From: Actinomycetes bacterium
Lineage (GTDB): Bacteria > Actinomycetota > Acidimicrobiia > Acidimicrobiales > Palsa-688
Assembly (NCBI GenBank): GCA_021798075.1
Contig: JAJZYO010000074.1
Span: 1-8,047, forward strand
DNA length: 8,047 nt
Direction: 5' to 3'
Part shown: one piece after another, positions 4,420-8,047 of the stretch
How the letters are laid out: each line of letters starts with the position of its first letter
Position numbering within the stretch: position 1 is the first letter of the stretch
Notes under the pieces: model-generated
Databases searched by the model: none
Told to the model about the DNA's origin: nothing
The model's input: only the letters and a program-made list of their open reading frames with translations
Made by a program: the position numbers and the translations under genes

Positions 4420-7400
4420 GTGTTGCGAAGGCTCTTTGTGCTCGCGGGCTCGCTCGTCGTAGCTGGCTCGCTGCTTGTCGGCACCAGCGCCGTCACCGCT
4501 TTCCCCGCGGCGGCGGCACCTGCCAAGTGGTCCCCGCTCGCGGCGGTGAGCCCGACCGGGCTCACCGCCAATGGCCTCGGCGGCGTCGCCTGCTGGTCCC
4601 CGGGCGGCTGCGTCGCGGTCGGTTACAGTGCCACCCAGCCAGGCGAGCCAGCGCTCATCGAAGACCTCGGGCCGAACGGGTGGGCCATCGCCTCTGCGCC
4701 GGCGGCCCCGGGGTCCTACCGCAGCCAGCTGAACGCGGTCTCGTGCGCTTCGGCCGATTTCTGCGTCGCGGTCGGCTACTACCAGGACAACGCCCGGCCT
4801 GCCGAGCCGCTCATCGAAACTTGGAACGGTGGGACCTGGTCGGTCACGGCCGGGACAGGCCCGGGCAAGGGCGGTAACTACCTGAGCGGGGTCTCCTGCC
4901 CGGTCGCCGGTACCTGCGTGGCCGTCGGCTACTACTCCAACCTTCGGGCGGACCAGGTGCTCACGGAGACCTTGGCCGGAGGCACCTGGTCGCTCAGCCC
5001 CGCCGCCAACCTGGGCTACGGCAGCAACGAACTGCGCGCGGTTTCCTGCGGGGCGCTCGGCTCGTGCTACGCCGTCGGCTACTACGAGGGCCCCGCCGGC
5101 GCCGAGCAGGCCCTGGTGGAGGGGTTCTCCAACGGTTCGTGGACGGTGGCACCGGCCCCCGACCAGGGTGCCAGGGCCAACCGGCTGGCAGGCGTCTCCT
5201 GCCCGGCGACCGGCACCTGCGAAGCCGTCGGCAGCTACTACAACGGCCACGCCTACCAAACGCTGGCCGAAGCGCTGACGGGCGGCACCTGGTCGCTCCA
5301 GAAGAGCCCGGACGCGAGCGTCGCCAACAACGAACTAGAAGGCGTCTCCTGCCCGGCGCCTGGCACCTGCGAAGCCGTCGGTTTCTACTCCAATGGGACC
5401 TCCCAGCAACCCCTGGCGGCCGTGTTGTCGGCCGGTACCTGGCACAAGCAGGCGGGCCCGGGTGAGACCAGCGCGGGCAACACCCTCGCCGGCATCTCCT
5501 GCCCGGTGACGGGCACGTGCAGCGCCGTGGGCGCTTACACGGTCGCGGGCGTGAGCGAAGCACTGGCCATGGGCTTCTCCGGCTCGTCGTGGTCCCTGGT
5601 CAGCGCGGCCGGGCAAGACGCGCCGCAGGCATCCCTCTCGGGCGTCTCCTGCCCGGCGGCAGGCAGCTGCGTGGCGGTCGGGTCCGCGCCGGGAGGGACC
5701 GGGACCGCAGAGGCCCTGGCCGAGACCTACACCGGCGGATCTGGGGGATCTGGGGGCTCTTTTTCGGTCTCCGCTGCCGCGGCACCCCCGGGGGCCGAGG
5801 CGAGCTACCTCTCGGGCGTCTCATGCCCGGCCGTCGGCACCTGTATCGCCGTCGGCTACGAAGTCAGCGCGGGCGGCGTCCCGCAGGCGCTCGCCGAGAC
5901 AGAGAGCGGGGGGTCTTGGTCCTTGTCCGCCCTGCCTCTGCCGAGCGTTGCTGGGAGCTACCTCTCGGGCGTCTCATGCCCGGCCGTCGGCACCTGCGTC
6001 GCCGTCGGCTACGACGTCGGTGCAGGCGGCGCCCCTCAGGCGCTTGTCGAGTCCTACAGTTCGGGTGCCTGGTCGGTGGCGCCCACGCCTCTGCCGAACG
6101 ACGCCAAGCGGAGCTACCTCGCCGGTGTCTCCTGCCCGTCGCCGGCAACGTGCGTGGCCGTCGGCTACTACACCACGGGTGCCACCGCCCTCACCCTGGT
6201 CGAGGGCCTCTCGGGGGGGTCCTGGTCGGTCGAGCCGAGCGCCGAAGAGGGCAGCGGGGCCAACGCCCTCACGGCCGTGTCCTGTGGGGCAGTCACGAGC
6301 TGCTATGCAGTCGGGTACTACCAGAGCCAGGGGAGCGCCCGGCCGCTCGTCGAGACCGTCCCGGGGGCGGGCGGCGCCGCGACCGTGAGCTCGGCGCCCG
6401 ACCGCTTCAGGGGGTCCCTGTCGGGTGTGTCCTGTGTGGCTGCCACCAGCTGCACGGCGGTCGGCTACAGCGTCGGTAGGAGCGCGCAACAGTCCCTGGC
6501 CGAGGTGCTGTCGAAGGGCTCGTGGGCCGTCGCCCCGACCTACAACAGCTCATCGTTACAGCAAAACGGGTTGGCCGGGGTTTCCTGCGCCGGGACCGCC
6601 TGCGTGGCCGTGGGCTCCTACCGGGACGGCTCGGCGCGACTGGCCCTAGCCGAGTCCGGCCAGCTCGCCGCACCCGCCCCGACCACGACGACCACGACGA
6701 CCACGACGACGACCACGGCACCCCCGGCTACCAGCCGGACCACTACCACGACGGCCGTGGTCACGACCTCCACGCGGCCGGCCCGCCCCAAGCAGGTCGC
6801 CACCAGCACCCGGTTGTCCTCGAAACCCAACCCGTCGGTCGAGGGCCATGTCGTCACCTACACCGCTCTCGTGCGGCCGGCGCCTCGGGGCGGCAAGGTG
6901 GCCTTCACCGACAACGGCGTGGCCCTCTCCCGCTGCCGGGCCGTCCCGCTCAGCGCCACCGGCAAAGCGACCTGCTCGGTCTCCTACTCCTCGGCGGGCG
7001 ACCACGTCGTAGAGGCGCTCTACTCGGGCTCGGCCGGGTTCACCTCGTCGACTTCCAGCCCATACAGCCAGCTGGTGGCCGCGCCACCTCCGCTCGCCCA
7101 GGGTTATTGGCTGGCGACCCGGCGGGGCGGCGTGTTCGCGGCCGGAGCGGCGCGCCACCTAGGTGGCATCGCCACGACCCCCAAGGACCCCGTGGTCGCC
7201 ATCGCCGCAGCTCCGGACGGCGGCGGGTACTGGGTAGCCACGGCCGACGGGACGGTGAGGGCCTTCGGCTCCGCCCGCTACTTCGGTGACCTGCCGAAGC
7301 TGAAGGTGCACGTGGACGACATCGTTGGCATCGCGCCCAGTACAGATGGGCGGGGGTACTGGCTGGTCGGGCGCGACGGCGGCCTTTTCGCCTTCGGCGA

Positions 7401-7854
7401 CGCGGCCTACCACGGCTCGCTCGTCGCGAGGCACCTCCACGTTTCGAACATCGTTGGGATGGCCGCGGTCCCTGGCGGGTACCTGCTCGCTACTTCGGGC
7501 GGGGGTGTCCTCACTTTCGCCAAGGCGCACTTCTACGGCTCGCTCCCGGCCAGGAAGGTCCAAACCCACGACATCCAGGCGATCGTGGCCACGCCTGGTG
7601 GCGACGGGTACCTGCTGGTCGGCGCCGGTGGCGGGGTCTTCACCTTCGGCCGCGGCGCCCACTTCTACGGCTCCCTCCCGGCCGAGCACGTTCGCGTCTC
7701 CGACATCGTGGGCATGGCCCTCACCCCCGACCACCGGGGTTACTTCATGGCGGGGGCCAACGGCGCCGTCTACGGCTTCGGTGATGCCAGCGCTCGCCCC
7801 ATGCCGAGGGGCCTGGCGGCCCGGTTGCCCGTCGTGGCGCTGGCCGGCCGATAA
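4420..7854 (+). CDS. Large secreted multi-module repeat protein (signal peptide, 14 Cys-pair repeats, Ig-like domain, six GYW-type repeats)
   Basis: Function unknown; clearly exported. Residues 1-33 form a signal peptide (MLRR, hydrophobic core to about 27, likely cleavage after the AAA near 31-33; no lipobox Cys). Residues ~35-438 carry eight repeats of ~50 aa and ~448-748 six more, each with a 'L.GVSC-x5-CxAVGY..(Q)ALAE...GG.WS' pattern. A GGSGGSGGS linker (439-447) separates them. Then come a Thr-rich linker (~752-790, twelve Thr at 755-766), an Ig-like domain (~795-887, with C839 and C852) and six repeats of ~42 aa starting with GYW/GYL/GYF (895, 936, 979, 1020, 1063, 1107). I infer beta-propeller folding. 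I count 30 Cys, all pairable. There is no LPxTG motif or C-terminal membrane anchor, so it is released or held non-covalently. GTG 4420 is preferred; TTG 4423 is possible. No clear Shine-Dalgarno site. The 13-bp gap from the DAHP synthase gene suggests co-transcription. Confidence 0.9.
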   Translation: MLRRLFVLAGSLVVAGSLLVGTSAVTAFPAAAAPAKWSPLAAVSPTGLTANGLGGVACWSPGGCVAVGYSATQPGEPALIEDLGPNGWAIASAPAAPGSYRSQLNAVSCASADFCVAVGYYQDNARPAEPLIETWNGGTWSVTAGTGPGKGGNYLSGVSCPVAGTCVAVGYYSNLRADQVLTETLAGGTWSLSPAANLGYGSNELRAVSCGALGSCYAVGYYEGPAGAEQALVEGFSNGSWTVAPAPDQGARANRLAGVSCPATGTCEAVGSYYNGHAYQTLAEALTGGTWSLQKSPDASVANNELEGVSCPAPGTCEAVGFYSNGTSQQPLAAVLSAGTWHKQAGPGETSAGNTLAGISCPVTGTCSAVGAYTVAGVSEALAMGFSGSSWSLVSAAGQDAPQASLSGVSCPAAGSCVAVGSAPGGTGTAEALAETYTGGSGGSGGSFSVSAAAAPPGAEASYLSGVSCPAVGTCIAVGYEVSAGGVPQALAETESGGSWSLSALPLPSVAGSYLSGVSCPAVGTCVAVGYDVGAGGAPQALVESYSSGAWSVAPTPLPNDAKRSYLAGVSCPSPATCVAVGYYTTGATALTLVEGLSGGSWSVEPSAEEGSGANALTAVSCGAVTSCYAVGYYQSQGSARPLVETVPGAGGAATVSSAPDRFRGSLSGVSCVAATSCTAVGYSVGRSAQQSLAEVLSKGSWAVAPTYNSSSLQQNGLAGVSCAGTACVAVGSYRDGSARLALAESGQLAAPAPTTTTTTTTTTTTAPPATSRTTTTTAVVTTSTRPARPKQVATSTRLSSKPNPSVEGHVVTYTALVRPAPRGGKVAFTDNGVALSRCRAVPLSATGKATCSVSYSSAGDHVVEALYSGSAGFTSSTSSPYSQLVAAPPPLAQGYWLATRRGGVFAAGAARHLGGIATTPKDPVVAIAAAPDGGGYWVATADGTVRAFGSARYFGDLPKLKVHVDDIVGIAPSTDGRGYWLVGRDGGLFAFGDAAYHGSLVARHLHVSNIVGMAAVPGGYLLATSGGGVLTFAKAHFYGSLPARKVQTHDIQAIVATPGGDGYLLVGAGGGVFTFGRGAHFYGSLPAEHVRVSDIVGMALTPDHRGYFMAGANGAVYGFGDASARPMPRGLAARLPVVALAGR
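4522..5733 (+). repeat. Repeat array A: eight Cys-pair units (residues ~35-438)
   Basis: Cys pairs fall at residues 58/64, 109/115, 160/166, 210/216, 261/267, 311/317, 361/367 and 411/417. The period is 50-51 residues (150-153 bp) and every pair is C-x5-C. Unit 1 is the most divergent (ACWSPGGC). The array is preceded by an isolated strand-like KWSPLAAV that matches the end of a normal unit (GGTWSLSP). That is what a propeller closed by an N-terminal strand would show. The propeller reading is inference; the repeats are seen directly. Confidence 0.9.
5734..5760 (+). other. GGSGGSGGS flexible linker between repeat arrays A and B
   Basis: Nine codons encode three Gly-Gly-Ser triplets (residues 439-447). 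It uses TCT for all three Ser and GGA for two Gly, unlike the GC-ending codons around it. It accounts for the 8-residue excess in spacing between the eighth and ninth Cys pairs (58 instead of 50-51). Confidence 0.85.
5761..6663 (+). repeat. Repeat array B: six Cys-pair units (residues ~448-748)
   Basis: Cys pairs fall at residues 469/475, 520/526, 572/578, 622/628, 672/678 and 723/728, period 50-52 residues. The last pair is one residue shorter (C-x4-C, SCAGTAC). As in array A, a lone strand (SFSVSAAAA) precedes the first unit and the last unit lacks it, consistent with strand-exchange closure. Units 9 and 10 are almost identical and contain a 42-bp exact DNA repeat (5802-5843 and 5955-5996, offset 153 bp). 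Confidence 0.9.
6673..6789 (+). repeat. Thr/Pro-rich linker with a 12-codon Thr tract
   Basis: Residues ~752-790 are mostly Thr, Pro, Ala and Ser, a typical extended spacer in secreted proteins and a possible O-glycosylation region. The DNA at 6682-6717 is a run of ACC and ACG codons, largely in an ACC-ACG-ACG 9-bp pattern. This triplet tract can slip in steps of three without breaking the frame. Confidence 0.85.
6802..7080 (+). other. Ig-like (Big_3-type) domain in the secreted protein
   Basis: Residues ~795-887 show the bacterial Ig-like pattern: STRLSSKPNPSVEGHVVTYT, then GGKVAFTDNGVAL, then SATGKATCSVSYSSAGDHVV and ALYSGSAGFTSSTS. C839 and C852 could form a disulfide. Such domains usually act as spacers or binding modules in surface proteins. 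Confidence 0.8.
7096..7851 (+). repeat. C-terminal array of six GYW-type propeller-like repeats
   Basis: Units start at residues 895 (GYWLATRRGGVFAAG), 936 (GYWVATADGTVRAFG), 979 (GYWLVGRDGGLFAFG), 1020 (GYLLATSGGGVLTFA), 1063 (GYLLVGAGGGVFTFG) and 1107 (GYFMAGANGAVYGFG). The period is 41-44 residues, and most units end in an FYGSL-like strand. The final PVVALAGR matches the strand PVVAIAAAPDG that follows the first unit, which could close a six-bladed ring. I know this repeat type from Acidimicrobiia secreted proteins; its ligand is not known to me. Confidence 0.85.
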
Positions 7855-7857
7855 ATG

Positions 7858-7886
7858 TTGACTAAGCCGATCGGATTTTGTAAGAA
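7858..7886 (+). promoter_or_regulatory. Promoter of the nitrite/sulfite reductase gene, leaderless-type spacing
   Basis: TTGACT (7858-7863) is a near-perfect -35. After 17 nt comes TAAGAA (7881-7886), a good -10, in an A/T-rich patch that stands out from the surroundings. The ATG at 7895 follows after 8 nt, the distance at which transcription would start at or within a base or two of the start codon. The spacer holds the 8-bp palindrome CCGATCGG (7867-7874), a possible operator half or chance. Confidence 0.6.
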
Positions 7887-7894
7887 TGGCTCCG

Positions 7895-8047
7895 ATGACT
7901 TCTGCGCTGCTGACGAGGGACGTCTCGGCCGACCTCGAGGCCGACATCGCCAAGTTCGACGAGGTGCTGGGCGCCTACCTCGAGGGCCGCATGGACGAGG
8001 ACACCTTCCGGATTTTCCGGCTCAACAACGGCATCTACGGCCAGCGC
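7895..8047 (+). CDS. Ferredoxin-type nitrite/sulfite reductase, N-terminal fragment cut by the window end
   Basis: Only the first 51 codons are present. The stretch IAKFDEVLGAYLEGRMDEDT followed by FRIFRLNNGIYGQR matches what I know of the N-terminus of assimilatory ferredoxin-dependent nitrite/sulfite reductases (siroheme and 4Fe-4S enzymes), where 'F..FRL.NGIYGQRQ' precedes the first half-domain. Whether it reduces nitrite or sulfite cannot be told here; the siroheme/Fe-S Cys motifs lie beyond the window. An in-frame ATG at 7886 would add three residues (MAP), but its A is the last base of the -10 hexamer, so ATG 7895 is preferred. No Shine-Dalgarno site precedes either. The gene begins 40 bp after the secreted-protein stop and has its own promoter, so it is probably a separate transcription unit. 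Confidence 0.7.
   Translation, partial: MTSALLTRDVSADLEADIAKFDEVLGAYLEGRMDEDTFRIFRLNNGIYGQR

Noticed and set aside
2814..4571. Minus-strand open frame of 585 codons opposite the DAHP synthase gene
   Set aside because: It is a shadow frame caused by high GC: the plus strand encodes a full-length DAHP synthase with all metal ligands, and the antisense product matches nothing recognisable.
4375..5259. Minus-strand 294-codon frame opposite the secreted repeat protein (also others at 5974-6489, 7159-7953)
   Set aside because: Periodic antisense of the repeat units produces repetitive Gly/Arg/Ala protein; the plus frame has a signal peptide, conserved Cys pairs and recognised domains.
6682..6717. 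CRISPR or regulatory microsatellite
   Set aside because: The ACC/ACG repeat lies in frame in a Thr-rich protein linker, which explains it fully; there are no spacers.
7855..7885. ATG at 7855 immediately after the secreted-protein stop as the start of the next gene
   Set aside because: It is out of frame with the recognised reductase sequence and overlaps the -35 element; its product has no family similarity.

Overview
The window looks like chromosomal DNA from a high-GC actinobacterium, probably of the Acidimicrobiia type. The evidence is GC-rich third codon positions, actinobacterial-type EF-Tu and S10 sequences, a class II (actinobacterial/plant-type) DAHP synthase, and a very large secreted protein. 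That protein carries two repeat types I associate with actinobacterial, and especially Acidimicrobiia, surface proteins: 'GVSCP..GTC.AVGY' and 'GYWLV..DGGLFAFGDA'. The lineage is inferred; the window holds no rRNA or marker set that would fix it.

Layout. (1) Positions 1-1244, plus strand: the 3' two thirds of tuf (EF-Tu), then a complete rpsJ (ribosomal protein S10). The usual next genes of the S10 operon (rplC and onward) are absent; a GC-rich hairpin follows rpsJ directly. (2) Positions 1245-1589: no confident gene. I see a fragment resembling the C-terminal half of a DUF1778/TacA-type antitoxin on the plus strand and a 43-codon open frame on the minus strand, meeting near 1410-1430. This looks like a rearrangement scar. 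(3) Positions 1590-2877, minus strand: a compact cluster nadD > 81-aa single-pass membrane protein > rsfS, with a 4-bp ATGA overlap between the first two. It couples NAD synthesis with ribosome silencing. (4) Positions 2878-3047: a very GC-rich divergent promoter region with a hairpin and short repeats. (5) Positions 3048-7854, plus strand: class II DAHP synthase (first step of the shikimate pathway) and, 13 bp later, a 1144-codon secreted protein. The latter has a signal peptide, 14 disulfide-type repeats split 8 + 6 by a GGS linker, a poly-Thr linker, an Ig-like domain and six C-terminal propeller-like repeats. (6) Positions 7855-8047: a recognisable promoter and the first ~51 codons of a ferredoxin-type nitrite/sulfite reductase, cut by the window end. 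Promoter spacing suggests a leaderless mRNA.

How the genes relate. Most are housekeeping genes (translation, NAD, aromatic amino acids, assimilatory N or S reduction) and do not form one pathway. The points that stand out are the broken S10 operon with a possible toxin-antitoxin remnant at the break, the multi-module disulfide-rich repeat protein with signs of recent internal duplication, and the leaderless-type promoter of the reductase. I found no CRISPR array, rRNA, tRNA, IS element or intact defence system.
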